This document shows positions 50,065 through 60,783 of a stretch of DNA of 64,000 bases, piece by piece. The stretch comes from Mesorhizobium sp. SOD10 (GTDB lineage Bacteria; Pseudomonadota; Alphaproteobacteria; Rhizobiales; Rhizobiaceae), in NCBI GenBank assembly GCA_000824805.1, contig CCNA01000018.1, forward strand, positions 1 to 64,000. The letters run 5' to 3'. The position numbers and the translations under genes were made by a program. Numbering within the stretch: the first letter of the stretch is position 1; each line of letters opens with the position of its first letter. The notes under the pieces were generated by a model that saw nothing but the letters and a program-made list of their open reading frames with translations, ran no database searches and was not told the origin of the DNA.

Positions 50065-51237
50065 TCACCTTGCCAGATCGGCGACGACGGCATCCAGGAC
50101 GATCATGCCGGCGGTCGTGGCGCGCAGCCTTGCGTTGCCGACCGGCGCCACCAGCCCTTCCTCCTGCAGCACCGAAAGCCGTGCGCTCGAAAGGCCGCGC
50201 CCCGAGAGCGCCTCGTAGCGCTGCAGGTCGATGCCTTCGGCGAGCCGCAAGCCCATCAGCAGGAATTCGTCGGCCTCTTCCGCCCGCGTCAGGATCTCGC
50301 CGCCGGTGACGCCATGGCCCTTGGCTTCGACCAGATTGGCCCAGGTCTCTGGCATCCTCTCCGCGATGGTCACTGTGCGGCGGCCGTTCTCGACGAAACG
50401 GCCATGCGCGCCGGGGCCGACGCCGACATATTCGCCATAGCGCCAATAGGTGAGGTTATGCCGGCTCTCGGCGCCCGGCCGCGCGTGGTTGGAAATCTCA
50501 TAGGCCGGCAGGCCATGCCCCGCCGTCACCTCCTGCGTCAGCGCGTAGAGATCGGCCGCATCGTCGTTGTCGGGCAGCGTGAATTTCCGCGCCGCGTATA
50601 GCGCGTGGAAGGGCGTGCCCTCCTCGATGGTGAGCTGGTAAAGCGACAGGTGGTCGACGGCATAGCCGATCGCCTGCGCCAGCTCCGCTTCCCACGCCTC
50701 CGCCGTCTGGCCGGGCCGCGCATAGATCAGGTCGAAGGAGAGGCGGGGAAATATGTCCCGTGCAAGGCCGATGGCGTGCAGCGCCTCCTGGACATTGTGC
50801 AGCCGGCCGAGGAAGCGCAGGTCCTTGTCGTTCAGCGCCTGCACGCCAAGCGAGACGCGGTTGACCCCGGCGGCGCGATAGCCGCGGAAACGCTCGGCCT
50901 CGACCGAGGACGGGTTCGCCTCCAGCGTCACCTCGATGCCGGCCGGCACCGTCCAGTTCTTCGCCACCGCCTCCAGCACCGCGCCCACCGTTTCCGGCTT
51001 CATCAGCGATGGCGTGCCACCGCCGAGGAAGATGCTGGTCACCTCGCGCGGCCCGGTGCGGCCCCGCATGGTCTTGAGTTCCGTCTCGAAGGCGCGGGCA
51101 AAACGCTCCTGGTCGACCGGCTGGTGGCGAACATGGCTGTTGAAGTCGCAATAAGGGCACTTGGCCGCGCAGAACGGCCAGTGGATATAGACGCCGAAGC
51201 CGGGGCTGCGGTCGAGCGGTATCGTCACCGCGCTCAT
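50065..51237 (-). CDS. hemW: Radical SAM haem chaperone HemW
   Basis: HemW is a radical-SAM family haem chaperone, often mis-annotated as coproporphyrinogen III oxidase. The 390-residue protein starts [23 protein letters not shown], with the CxxxCxxC cluster motif, then [31 protein letters not shown], and a C-terminal helical wHTH-like region. Its start overlaps the rdgB stop (ATGA). Confidence 0.95.
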   Translation of the reverse strand: MSAVTIPLDRSPGFGVYIHWPFCAAKCPYCDFNSHVRHQPVDQERFARAFETELKTMRGRTGPREVTSIFLGGGTPSLMKPETVGAVLEAVAKNWTVPAGIEVTLEANPSSVEAERFRGYRAAGVNRVSLGVQALNDKDLRFLGRLHNVQEALHAIGLARDIFPRLSFDLIYARPGQTAEAWEAELAQAIGYAVDHLSLYQLTIEEGTPFHALYAARKFTLPDNDDAADLYALTQEVTAGHGLPAYEISNHARPGAESRHNLTYWRYGEYVGVGPGAHGRFVENGRRTVTIAERMPETWANLVEAKGHGVTGGEILTRAEEADEFLLMGLRLAEGIDLQRYEALSGRGLSSARLSVLQEEGLVAPVGNARLRATTAGMIVLDAVVADLAR

Positions 51238-51905
51238 GCCGATCCTAATCTGGCCAAATCCAGGCGCGCCTGCGCGAATTTCTGGAAGGCGCGAGCGCGG
51301 TGCGACAGCGCCGTCGCTTGCCCGGGCTTCCAGCCATGCTTTTCTTCCGCGCTCATCTCGCCGAAGGTCTTGTCGAAACCGTTGGGCAGGAACACCGGAT
51401 CGTAGCCGAAGCCGAGCGTGCCGCGCGGCGGCCACACCAGCCTGCCTTCGGCCTCGCCGCGATAATATTCCGCCTCGCCATCCGGGAAGGCGAGGCAAAT
51501 GACGGCGACGAAGCGTCCGCTGCGCTGCGAAGGTTCGGTCGCGCGGGCTTCCTGCAGCGCGTTTTCCGTCTTCTGCATCGCCATGCCGAAATCCCGGCTG
51601 CCATCGGGCTTCTCGGCCCAGTTGGCGGTGTAGACGCCGGGCGCGCCGCCGAGCGCGTCGACGCAAAGGCCCGAATCGTCGGAAAGCGCCGGCAGGCCGG
51701 TCGCCTTGGCCGCCGCATAGGCCTTGATATAGGCATTCTCCTCGAAGGTGGTGCCGGTCTCGTCCGGCTCGGGGAGGCCATATTCCTTGGCCGATTTCGC
51801 CTCGAAGCCGAACGGCGCCATCAGGTCGGCGAATTCGCGCAGCTTGCCCTCATTATGGCTGGCGACAACGATCTTCTTCTCCCCAAGGGAATGAAAGGAA
51901 TGCAT
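51234..51905 (-). CDS. rdgB: dITP/XTP pyrophosphatase
   Basis: RdgB removes deaminated purine nucleotides (dITP, XTP). The 223-residue protein has [42 protein letters not shown] and [18 protein letters not shown]. The order rph-rdgB-hemW on one strand is a conserved alphaproteobacterial unit; here a VOC protein is inserted. Confidence 0.96.
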   Translation of the reverse strand: MHSFHSLGEKKIVVASHNEGKLREFADLMAPFGFEAKSAKEYGLPEPDETGTTFEENAYIKAYAAAKATGLPALSDDSGLCVDALGGAPGVYTANWAEKPDGSRDFGMAMQKTENALQEARATEPSQRSGRFVAVICLAFPDGEAEYYRGEAEGRLVWPPRGTLGFGYDPVFLPNGFDKTFGEMSAEEKHGWKPGQATALSHRARAFQKFAQARLDLARLGSA

Positions 51906-52315
51906 CAGAAACCCCAGATCCTTGGCTCGGCGAACTCAATCGAATTGCCTGACGGATCGCGGATATAGATAGAGTGCCCGCCCTGCGGCCATTCGAAATC
52001 GCTTTCGATGGCGATGTTGTTGGCGGCGAGATGCTTGCGCCACGCAGCGATCTCATCGGCGCTCGCCGCAAAGCAGAGATGCCCCTCCCCGGCCGTGCCG
52101 TGCGGTGGCACCTTCAGCCTCGCGTCAGGCGCCGGCGGGATTCTCGTCGCCTCGGCGTTGAAGAGAAGCAGCACGCCGTCGCCGCAGCGGAAAAAGACGT
52201 GGCGTCCTTCGACCTTGCCCAGCGCCTCGAGGCCGATAATGTCGCGGTAGAAGGTTTCCGCGGCGTGTAGGTCCGTGACGTAGAGGGCTGATTCAAGGAT
52301 CGCGGAGGGTTTCAT
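51905..52315 (-). CDS. VOC family (glyoxalase-like) protein
   Basis: A 136-residue vicinal-oxygen-chelate protein: [38 protein letters not shown] and [18 protein letters not shown]. Metal-binding His/Glu positions are present, but the substrate is unknown. It is an insert in the rph-rdgB unit, and its stop overlaps the rdgB start by one base. Confidence 0.88.
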   Translation of the reverse strand: MKPSAILESALYVTDLHAAETFYRDIIGLEALGKVEGRHVFFRCGDGVLLLFNAEATRIPPAPDARLKVPPHGTAGEGHLCFAASADEIAAWRKHLAANNIAIESDFEWPQGGHSIYIRDPSGNSIEFAEPRIWGF

Positions 52316-52321
52316 GGAAAC

Positions 52322-53038
52322 CTACGCCACCGCCATCTGCTGCAGGCTCACCAGCCGCGAAATGCCCTTCTTGGCCAAGCTCATCAGCGCCGCGAACTGC
52401 TCCTCGGAGAAGGGCTCGCCCTCGGCCGTGCCCTGGATCTCGACGATGCCGCCCTTGCCGGTCATGACGAAATTGGCGTCGGTGCCGGCCGAGGAATCCT
52501 CCAGATAATCGAGGTCGATGACCGGCTGGCCGTCATGGATGCCGCAGGAGATCGCCGCGACATGGTCTTTCAGCACCTTGGAAACGCTCACCATCTGGCG
52601 CGCTTCCATCCAGCGCAGGCAATCGTAAAGCGCAACCCAGCCGCCGGTGATGGAGGCCGTGCGGGTACCGCCGTCGGCCTGGATGACATCACAGTCGACG
52701 GTGATCTGCTGTTCGCCCAGCGCCTGCAGATCGACCACGGCGCGCAAGCTCCGGCCGATCAGCCGCTGGATCTCCAGCGTGCGGCCGCCCTGCTTGCCGG
52801 CGGAGGCCTCGCGCCGCATGCGTTCGCCGGTCGAGCGCGGCAGCATTCCGTATTCGGCCGTCACCCAGCCCTTGCCGGAATTGCGCATCCAGGCCGGCAC
52901 TTTTTCCTCAAGGCTCGCCGTGCACAGCACATGCGTGTCGCCGAACTTCACCAGGCACGAGCCTTCGGCATGCTTGGACACGCCGCGCTCGAAGGAGATG
53001 GCGCGCATTTCATCGGCTTGGCGTTTGGACGGGCGCAT
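52322..53038 (-). CDS. rph: Ribonuclease PH
   Basis: RNase PH trims tRNA 3' ends phosphorolytically. The 238-residue protein has [49 protein letters not shown] and [19 protein letters not shown]. The ATG at 53038 gives the family's standard start; the longer frame upstream is the divergent promoter region shared with hrcA. Confidence 0.96.
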   Translation of the reverse strand: MRPSKRQADEMRAISFERGVSKHAEGSCLVKFGDTHVLCTASLEEKVPAWMRNSGKGWVTAEYGMLPRSTGERMRREASAGKQGGRTLEIQRLIGRSLRAVVDLQALGEQQITVDCDVIQADGGTRTASITGGWVALYDCLRWMEARQMVSVSKVLKDHVAAISCGIHDGQPVIDLDYLEDSSAGTDANFVMTGKGGIVEIQGTAEGEPFSEEQFAALMSLAKKGISRLVSLQQMAVA

Positions 53039-53214
53039 CGAGGCTCTTTCTGTTCTTTCCCGGATTCGTCGGCGGCTTGTAGACGCATGCGCGGCATGGC
53101 GCAAAGGAAAACGGCCGGGAACCGCGAACGCGACACCGTGACCGCGAGCGCGGCACCGGGTTGCGCCGCCGTGGCTTAAGTCTATATCTTTTCGACAGGA
53201 GGTTTCTCGCCGGA

Positions 53215-54312
53215 ATGAACAAACCAGTCGATCCGACGTCCCAGAATCCCGGGCTTCAGTCGCCCGTCCTTCAATCACTCGACATGCGCTCGCGCGATAT
53301 TTTCCGGCGGATCGTCGATTCCTATCTGCGCGACGGCGAGCCGGTCGGCTCTCGCAGCCTGTCGCGCATCCTGCCCTCGTCGCTGTCGCCGGCCACCATC
53401 CGCAACGTGATGAGCGACCTCGAGCATCTGGGGCTGATCTACGCGCCGCACGTCTCGGCCGGGCGGCTGCCGACGCAGACCGGCCTGCGTTTCTTCGTCG
53501 ATGCCTTCATGGAGCTCGGCGACCTGACCGACGAGGAGCGTCGCGTCATCGAGGCGCAGGTACGCGCCTCGGGGTCGGGCGCCACGCTGGAGCATATGCT
53601 GACCGAGGCCAGCCAGATGCTGTCCGGCATGTCGCGCGGCGCCGGCCTGGTGCTCGCCGCCAAGAACGAAGTGGCGCTGAAGCACATCGAATTCATCCAG
53701 CTGGAGCCCACCAAGGCGCTCGCCGTGCTGGTGTCGCAGAGCGGCGATGTCGAGAACCGCGTCGTCGACCTGCCGGCCGGCATTACCGTCTCGCAGCTGC
53801 ATGAGGCTTCCAATTTCCTCAACGCCCATATCAGGGGCCGCACGCTTGCCGAGGCGCGGACCGAGATTGCCCGCATCAAGGAAGAGACCAGGGCGGCCCT
53901 CGACACGCTGTCGCAGGATCTGGTCGAAAAGGGCCTTGCGGTCTGGGCCGGCGCCGAAAGCGGCCTGCCGGCGCGTCTCATCGTGCGCGGCCGCGCCAAC
54001 CTGCTCGAAAACGTCACCGCCCAGGCGGATCTCGAATTGCTGCGTCATTTGTTCGAGGATCTCGAAACGCAGGACGGGCTGCTGCAACTGCTCGACCTCG
54101 CCGAGGAAGGGCCGGGCGTGCGCATCTTCATCGGCTCGGAGAACAAGCTGTTTTCGCTGTCCGGCTCGTCGCTGGTCGTCGCCCCCTATCGCGACAAGGA
54201 CGCCCGCGTCGTCGGCGCGCTTGGCGTTATCGGCCCGACGCGCCTGAATTACGCCCGCATCGTGCCGATGGTCGACTATACGGCGCAGCTGATTTCGCGC
54301 ATGCTCAGATAG
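53215..54312 (+). CDS. hrcA: Heat-inducible transcription repressor HrcA
   Basis: HrcA represses groESL-type chaperone genes through CIRCE elements. The 365-residue protein has a winged helix-turn-helix N-terminus ([57 protein letters not shown]) and the conserved C-terminal domain ([40 protein letters not shown]). AGGAGG lies 12 bases upstream of the ATG. I saw no CIRCE inverted repeat nearby. grpE, which commonly follows hrcA in this order, is absent here. Confidence 0.95.
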   Translation: MNKPVDPTSQNPGLQSPVLQSLDMRSRDIFRRIVDSYLRDGEPVGSRSLSRILPSSLSPATIRNVMSDLEHLGLIYAPHVSAGRLPTQTGLRFFVDAFMELGDLTDEERRVIEAQVRASGSGATLEHMLTEASQMLSGMSRGAGLVLAAKNEVALKHIEFIQLEPTKALAVLVSQSGDVENRVVDLPAGITVSQLHEASNFLNAHIRGRTLAEARTEIARIKEETRAALDTLSQDLVEKGLAVWAGAESGLPARLIVRGRANLLENVTAQADLELLRHLFEDLETQDGLLQLLDLAEEGPGVRIFIGSENKLFSLSGSSLVVAPYRDKDARVVGALGVIGPTRLNYARIVPMVDYTAQLISRMLR

Positions 54313-54336
54313 CATTCCGGAAGGAGGGCAAGAAAG

Positions 54337-54534
54337 ATGGCACTGGAAGCAATCAAGGCCCAGATCGACCTCCTGCTTCAGGAAATGATCAACCAGCCCG
54401 GAGACGAGCACGAGATCCAGGAGCAGCTGCGCGAGAAATTGCAGGAAATGCGCGCCATGGGCCTTCCCTTGCCGGCCGACCTCGTCGAGTTGGAAAAGAG
54501 GCTCGACGACGATCTGGATGCCGAAGAGGCTTGA
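54337..54534 (+). CDS. Small acidic coiled-coil protein, 65 residues
   Basis: A 65-residue hydrophilic protein, mostly helical, with a predicted coiled coil (IKAQIDLLLQEMINQ to REKLQEMRAM) and an acidic end DDLDAEEA. A very strong Shine-Dalgarno sequence (AAGGAGGG) precedes the ATG by 9 bases, and it starts 24 bases past hrcA, so it is probably co-transcribed. I do not recognise the family. Confidence 0.7.
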   Translation: MALEAIKAQIDLLLQEMINQPGDEHEIQEQLREKLQEMRAMGLPLPADLVELEKRLDDDLDAEEA

Positions 54535-54651
54535 GCCCGACGTTCCGACAAATCCGCATGCGCAAGCTTCTCTTTTCGGTCGTTTGCCCGATATGTCCTG
54601 TCTCTGGGCGCCTGATCGAGTAAGGCGCGTTGGCAGACGACGGAGGACATC

Positions 54652-55992
54652 ATGATGCGGATCGCCGGCCTTGCGGGCCTCGCGCTGGTTTTTGCGACAG
54701 GTGCCTTTGCACAGCAGGACGATCGCCCCTTGCTCCGCGGCGAAAAGGCCTTCGGCGACTGGAAGGCCGACCGTCCGGGCGTGCGCCGGCTGCTGAAACC
54801 TGAGGATTTGCCGAAACCCGATGTGACGGAATCGGCCTCCAATGGCGGCGGCGTCACCGACCGGCCCGAGGATGCGAAACCAAAGCTTCCGCCCGGTTTC
54901 TCCGCCGAGCTGATCGCTTCCGCCATCGAAAATCCCCGTGTCGTGCGCGTGGCGCCGAACGGCGATCTCTTCGTCGCCGACAGCCGGGCGAACCAGGTCC
55001 GCGTCTATCGTTTGGCCAAAGGCAGCGCCAAGCCCGCGCAGAAGTCGATCTTCGCCAAGGGCCTGACCCGGCCCTACGGCATCGCCTTCTACCCGCCGGG
55101 CGACAAGCCGCAATGGGTCTATGTCGCCAACAGCAACAGCGTCGTCCGCTTCCCCTATCGCGACGGCGACCTGGAAGCGTCCGGCAAGCCGGAGACCATC
55201 GTCGCCAAGGTTCCCGCCAGCCACCATTGGACGCGCGACATCGCCTTCTCGCCCGACGGCAAGACGCTCTATCTGTCGGTCGGCTCCGGCTCCAACATCG
55301 CCGAGGATATCGGCGCCAGGCCGAAGGGCGGTGTCGAGGAATGGGCAAAATCGCAGCCGCTGGGCGAGGCCTGGGGCTCGGAACAGGGCCGTGCCGACGT
55401 GCTGGCCTTCGACCCCGACGGCAGCAATCGCAGGACGATCGCCACCGGCCTGCGCAACTGTTCCGGCATGACCGTGCAGCCGGCGACAGGGGCGCTATGG
55501 TGCGTCGTCAACGAGCGCGACGAGCTCGGCGACAACACCCCCTTCGAATATGCGACCGCGGTGAAGGAAGGCGCCTTCTATGGCTGGCCCTGGTATTACA
55601 TCGGCGACAATGAGGACCCGCGCCACGAGGGCGTGCGCCCCGATCTCGCCGGCAAGATCACCGTTCCGGATGTGCTGATCCAGGCGCATTCGGCGCCGCT
55701 CAACATCGCCTTCTACGACGGCGGCAACTTCCCCGCCGAGTACAAGGGCGATGCTTTTGTCACCTTGCATGGTTCATGGAACCGCAATGTCCGCACCGGC
55801 TATAAAGTGGTGCGGCTGAGATTCAAGGACGGCAAGCCGACCGGCGAACATGAGGACTTCGCCACCGGCTTCGTCATAGCCGACGACGCGGTCTGGGGCA
55901 GGCCGGTCGGCGTCGCCGTGGCCAGGGATGGTGCGCTGATCCTGACCGAGGACGGCAACGGCACGATCTGGCGCATTACTTATGGCGGGTAG
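54652..55992 (+). CDS. PQQ-type sugar dehydrogenase (sorbosone dehydrogenase-like)
   Basis: A 446-residue exported beta-propeller with a signal peptide (residues 1-21). Family segments include RVAPNGDLFVADSRANQVRVYR, GLTRPYGIAFYPPGD, ASHHWTRDIAFSPDGKTLYLSVGSGSN, IATGLRNCSGMTV and APLNIAFYDGGNFPAEYKGDAFVTLHGSWNR. It resembles PQQ-dependent sugar or L-sorbosone dehydrogenases; cofactor and substrate are inferred from family. Confidence 0.88.
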   Translation: MMRIAGLAGLALVFATGAFAQQDDRPLLRGEKAFGDWKADRPGVRRLLKPEDLPKPDVTESASNGGGVTDRPEDAKPKLPPGFSAELIASAIENPRVVRVAPNGDLFVADSRANQVRVYRLAKGSAKPAQKSIFAKGLTRPYGIAFYPPGDKPQWVYVANSNSVVRFPYRDGDLEASGKPETIVAKVPASHHWTRDIAFSPDGKTLYLSVGSGSNIAEDIGARPKGGVEEWAKSQPLGEAWGSEQGRADVLAFDPDGSNRRTIATGLRNCSGMTVQPATGALWCVVNERDELGDNTPFEYATAVKEGAFYGWPWYYIGDNEDPRHEGVRPDLAGKITVPDVLIQAHSAPLNIAFYDGGNFPAEYKGDAFVTLHGSWNRNVRTGYKVVRLRFKDGKPTGEHEDFATGFVIADDAVWGRPVGVAVARDGALILTEDGNGTIWRITYGG

Positions 55993-56099
55993 TTGTTCGA
56001 CAGAGGGCCTGAAAGTTGCCGTCGTCGAAAGACAAGACATTCCGCTCATTCCATGAAATCAGGGCAACCGCTGGCGATTGGCTGAAGCCTCCCCCACCT

Positions 56100-56155
56100 C
56101 GTCATTCTAGGGCCTGCGCGCGTCGCTCCGCTCCTTGCTCCGCCCTGGAATGACG
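56100..56155. repeat. Dispersed mosaic repeat, half copy 6
   Basis: cgtcattctagggcctgcgc to gccctggaatgacg: the right half of the mosaic repeat, nearly the same as the half copy at 28449. It is a strong palindrome between the sugar dehydrogenase and LysE genes. Confidence 0.75.
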
Positions 56156-56330
56156 ACAGAACTAGTCGTTTCAGCCAATCTCCAAGGTACGCGGTCTGCC
56201 AACAAGGGAACGAGCTTCCGCCGAGCTGACGCAACAAATCCCGCCCTGAGGGAATTACCCTCCACCCGGTATCATGGTAGAAGCCGCGCACTTCATCGAT
56301 CCCTTCAGGATCATACGCCAGGCCAGAACC

Positions 56331-56948
56331 ATGACACTCACCGGATTCCTCGCTTACAGCGCAGCCCTCGGCGTCGCCGCCGCCATTCCGGGTCCCGGCG
56401 TGACGGCGCTGGTCGCCCGCGCGCTCGGCTCCGGCTTCCGCTCCTCGCTCGCCATGTCGTTCGGCCTGATGTTCGGCGATCTCACCTATCTCACCGCCGT
56501 AGTGCTCGGGCTCGCCTTCGTCGCCCAGACCTTCGGCGTGGTCTTCCTTGCCATCAAATGGACCGGCGTCGCCTATCTCGCCTTCCTCGCCTGGCACTTC
56601 TGGACCAGCGGCATCACGCCCGAAACCGTCGAGGCGCGCAAGGCCAAGGGCGGGCTGGTGTCGAGCTTCATCGCCGGGCTGACGGTGACGCTGGGCAATC
56701 CCAAGACGATGATCTTCTACCTCGCCATCACGCCGACCATCGTCGACGTAAAGACGATAACACTCGCCGACTACGCCATCCTTGCGGCGCTTACCGTGGT
56801 CGTTCTGTTCGTGGTGCTGGTGCCTTATCTGGCGCTGGCGGCCAAGGCGCGCTGGTTCCTGAAATCGCCGCGCGCGCTGAAGGCGCTGAACCGCACCGCC
56901 GCCGGTTTCATGATGGGGGCGGCTGCCGCCATCGCGGCGCGTCAATAG
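56331..56948 (+). CDS. LysE/RhtB family amino-acid exporter
   Basis: A 205-residue inner-membrane exporter with about six helices. The N-terminal AAIPGPGVTALVARALGSGFRSSLAMSFGLMFGDL is the family signature, followed by GLTVTLGNPKTMIFYLA. The ATG at 56331 gives MTLTGFLAYS and the normal length. The substrate is unknown. Confidence 0.9.
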   Translation: MTLTGFLAYSAALGVAAAIPGPGVTALVARALGSGFRSSLAMSFGLMFGDLTYLTAVVLGLAFVAQTFGVVFLAIKWTGVAYLAFLAWHFWTSGITPETVEARKAKGGLVSSFIAGLTVTLGNPKTMIFYLAITPTIVDVKTITLADYAILAALTVVVLFVVLVPYLALAAKARWFLKSPRALKALNRTAAGFMMGAAAAIAARQ

Positions 56949-57135
56949 GCTCCAATCTCAACCGGCCCCGGATTAAGCCAAACCATTCCTGAAACGCGTC
57001 GTGGCGGAAAATGCATTTCCGGTCGCGGACGCTTTTGAGCAACCGCCCCACTCGGATATTTTCCAGCCTCGGCCTATCTTGCGCGGCTGAAAGCCCTATT
57101 CTGTCAGCCTGTGCCATTGCCTTGGGAGCGAACCA

Positions 57136-58116
<981 letters not shown>

Positions 58117-58224
58117 ACAGACTGGACCGCTGAAAAGGCGGCGCTGGCCTTCGTCGGCGGCTTGAGGCAAGCGCCGCTTCCGGCTCATATCCCCACCGGC
58201 CCCATCGGCCGGCGGGAGAATTTC

Positions 58225-58854
58225 ATGTACAAGCTCTACACGCGCCCCAACAGCGGCGGCTTCGTCGTCGAGGCGGCGCTCGCCATGGCCGGCGTGCCCT
58301 TCGAAAAGATCGATGTGCCGAAGAAAGATCCGCCCGATCCGGCCTTCCTCGCCATCAGCCCGCTGAACCAGGTGCCGGTGCTGACGCTGCCCGGCGGTCA
58401 TTCGCTGACCGAATCGGCCGCAATCTGCATCCTGCTCGCCGAGCGCCACCCTGAAGCGCGTCTTGCGCCGCAAGCAGGCTCGCCCGGCCGCGCCGATTTC
58501 CTGCGCTGGATGGCCTTCATGTCGTCGGTGCTCTATCCGGCGGTGCTGCGGCTCTATTATGCGCACCGTTACACCGCCGATGGCGAAGGTGTGCAGGCGG
58601 TGAAGCAGGCGGCTGTCGCGGAAATGGACCGCGGCTTTGCCATTCTCGACCGGGCGCTGGCCGGCCGCGACTGGCTGGCCGGCGACACGCTGTCGCTTGC
58701 CGACATCTATCTCGTCATGCTTGTGGCCTGGCATCCTGAGGCCGAGAAAGCCCGCAGCGCCTGGCCGAACATCGAGCGCCTGTGGGCGAGGCTGCGGGAG
58801 AACGAGCTGATGCAAAAGCTGAACGCCTCGCACGAGATGTGGCCCGAAAGCTAA
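58225..58854 (+). CDS. Glutathione S-transferase family protein
   Basis: A 209-residue GST: MYKLYTRPNSGGFVVEAALAMAGVPFEK, then SPLNQVPVLTLPGGHSLTESAAICILLAE, and the C-terminal domain with GDTLSLADIYLVMLV. The ATG at 58225 follows a purine-rich GGCGGGAG. The 3' end overlaps the convergent sigma-factor gene by four bases. Confidence 0.9.
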   Translation: MYKLYTRPNSGGFVVEAALAMAGVPFEKIDVPKKDPPDPAFLAISPLNQVPVLTLPGGHSLTESAAICILLAERHPEARLAPQAGSPGRADFLRWMAFMSSVLYPAVLRLYYAHRYTADGEGVQAVKQAAVAEMDRGFAILDRALAGRDWLAGDTLSLADIYLVMLVAWHPEAEKARSAWPNIERLWARLRENELMQKLNASHEMWPES

Positions 58855-60098
58855 TCCCTGATAAGCTTCGCCTTCTCGCCCTGCAGGAAACGCCGCAGCG
58901 CGGCGTCGCGCTCGAGGCCGATCGCCCGGTCGTAGGACTCTGCCGCTTGCTTGATGTTGCCGAGCCTTGCCAACAGCCCGGCGCGGGCGGCCCAATAGGG
59001 CTGGTAGTCCTGCAGCCTTTTGTCCTCGCCCAGCACGTAAAGGGCCGCCAATCCGGCCGGGGCGCCCTCGGTTTCGGCGATCGCCACCGCGCGGTTGATC
59101 GCCACCACCGGCGAGCCGGCGACGGAGAGCAATGCGTCATAGAGCTGGCGGATCGCCGTCCAGTCGGTGCCGCTGCCACGCCGGCGCGCCGTATGGGCGG
59201 ACTGCACGGCGGCTTCCAGCTGGTAGCGGCCGATGATGCCCTTTCGCGCGGCGCGCACGAGAAGCGCTTCCGCCTCGTCGATCAGGCGGTCGTCCCAGAG
59301 CGCGCTGTCCTGCTCGGCCAAAGGCACGAAGTCTCCTTCAGGGCCGCGCCTTGCCGAGCGGCGCGCCTCGGCGAACAGCATCAGCGCCAGCAGCCCGAGC
59401 GCCTCCGGCTCATCCGGCATCAGCGAGGCGACCAGCCGTCCGAGCCAAATGCCTTCGGTGGCGAGGTTGCGCCGCCTGGTATCGGTGCCGGTCGGATCCG
59501 ACCAGCCTTCGGCGAAAGTGGCGTAGATCGCCTCAAGCACCGCATCCAGCCGATCACTCAGCTCCGCCTGCTCAGGCACGCGAAACGGAATCCCCGTCTC
59601 GCGGATGCGCGCCTTGGCCCGCACCAGCCGCTGGCCCATCGTCGCCGGCGAAACCAGGAAGGCCGAGGCGATCGTCGCGGCGTCGAAGCCGAGGATCGTC
59701 TGCAGGATCAGCGGCGCGCGCACGCTGGCCTCGATGGCCGGGTGGGCGCAGGCGAACATCAGCCGCAACCGGTCGTCGGGCAGCTCCTCGCCGTTCATGC
59801 GCGTCTCCATCTCTTCGGCGATCAGCTTCAGGTGATCGCGCGCCGCCTCGCCGGTCAGCCGCCGCCGCACGGCGTCCACGTCGCGCCGGCGCGCCACCGT
59901 GAGCAGCCACGCTTCCGGCTGCGCCGGCACGCCGGTCCGCGGCCAGCTTTCGAGGGCGGCGGCGAAGGCGTCGGCCAGCGCGTCCTCGGCGCCGGCGACG
60001 TCGCGTGTGCGCGCCGCCAGCCAGGCGACCAGCTTGCCGTAGCTGCGCCGGGCGGCCGCTTCGGCCGCCGCCCGCGCGATTTCCGAGCGATCATCCAT
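58851..60098 (-). CDS. ECF-type RNA polymerase sigma factor with C-terminal TPR-like extension (ECF42-like)
   Basis: A 415-residue sigma factor: sigma-70 regions 2 and 4 in the first about 190 residues (DAFAAALESWPRTGVPAQPEAWLLTVARR, then the region 4 helix-turn-helix GFDAATIASAFLVSPATMGQRLVRAKARI), followed by a long helical extension (GLLALMLFAEARRSARRG ... GRYQLEAAVQSAHTA). This layout and the YciI/DGPF gene upstream fit the ECF42 group, whose C-terminal extension is needed for activity and which lacks a classical anti-sigma factor. Confidence 0.88.
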   Translation of the reverse strand: MDDRSEIARAAAEAAARRSYGKLVAWLAARTRDVAGAEDALADAFAAALESWPRTGVPAQPEAWLLTVARRRDVDAVRRRLTGEAARDHLKLIAEEMETRMNGEELPDDRLRLMFACAHPAIEASVRAPLILQTILGFDAATIASAFLVSPATMGQRLVRAKARIRETGIPFRVPEQAELSDRLDAVLEAIYATFAEGWSDPTGTDTRRRNLATEGIWLGRLVASLMPDEPEALGLLALMLFAEARRSARRGPEGDFVPLAEQDSALWDDRLIDEAEALLVRAARKGIIGRYQLEAAVQSAHTARRRGSGTDWTAIRQLYDALLSVAGSPVVAINRAVAIAETEGAPAGLAALYVLGEDKRLQDYQPYWAARAGLLARLGNIKQAAESYDRAIGLERDAALRRFLQGEKAKLIRD

Positions 60099-60109
60099 CA
60101 CAGGCTTCG

Positions 60110-60478
60110 CTATGCGGCAGCTATATACTCGGCCATTTCCCAGATCGGCCGCACCTCGACCGTGCCGGTGCTGGACGCGGGACAGCGCGCACCCCATTCG
60201 ATGGCCGTATCGATATCGGCCGCCTCGATCATGTAGAAGCCCGCCAACTGCTCCTTGGTGTCGGCATAGGGGCCGTCGAGCACATTGGTCTTGCCGCCGG
60301 TGAGCCGCACGGAGGTGGCCGCCTGGGTCGGGCGCAGCCGCTCGCCGGCGATATACGCGCCGGATTTCTTCAGCGCCTCGGTATAGGCACCGTAAGCGGC
60401 GAGGGTCTGCTGGGTCTGCTCTTTTGGCGCGTTCGCCATCGCGACTTCGTCATTATAGATCAAAAGCATGTATCGCAT
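60110..60478 (-). CDS. YciI family (DGPF-domain) protein
   Basis: A 122-residue YCII-related protein: MRYMLLIYNDEVAMANA and the DGPF-type motif VLDGPYADTKEQLAGFYMIEA. It starts at the ATG at 60478, right after a Shine-Dalgarno-like GGGAGAAGAC region. It is immediately upstream of the ECF42-like sigma gene (11 bases), the usual pairing. In ECF42 systems DGPF genes are often the regulon. Confidence 0.9.
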   Translation of the reverse strand: MRYMLLIYNDEVAMANAPKEQTQQTLAAYGAYTEALKKSGAYIAGERLRPTQAATSVRLTGGKTNVLDGPYADTKEQLAGFYMIEAADIDTAIEWGARCPASSTGTVEVRPIWEMAEYIAAA

Positions 60479-60783
60479 GGTCTTCTCCCGTTTTCTGAAG
60501 GCCGCATCGTCGCGTGCCGACCTATGTCGTGCGGCATCGGCCGATTTCGACAGGCGTCGCAAAAATCTTTCCTCCCCAAGGCAGTCGAGCGCAAGCCGGC
60601 GCCTTCGCCGCCACTCAACCGTTCGTCCAGATCATGATCCCAAAAAGTGGATTCCGGTTTTTGGAAAGGATCATGATCAAACAGAAAGGTTTGCAATTGC
60701 GGGTTGGCATTTGGCTCCTCCCGTCTAAACTCACGAGCTTCGCGTCGGGGAGGCGGCGCGACCGTTTCAGGAGGAGAAACCAT
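60479..60783. other. Divergent promoter region with REP copy 2
   Basis: This 305-base region separates the YciI gene from the TAXI gene. It carries the second, longer catgatc-type REP element (60631-60678: arms atcatgatcc and ggatcatgatc). No gene is supported. It should contain the promoters for both flanking transcripts. Confidence 0.6.

Noticed and set aside
53039..53214. CIRCE element upstream of hrcA
   Set aside because: No ttagcactc-n9-gagtgctaa-like inverted repeat could be found in the hrcA-rph gap.
53275..55227. 650-codon minus-strand frame over hrcA and the sugar dehydrogenase
   Set aside because: Antisense shadow crossing two real genes and their intergenic region.
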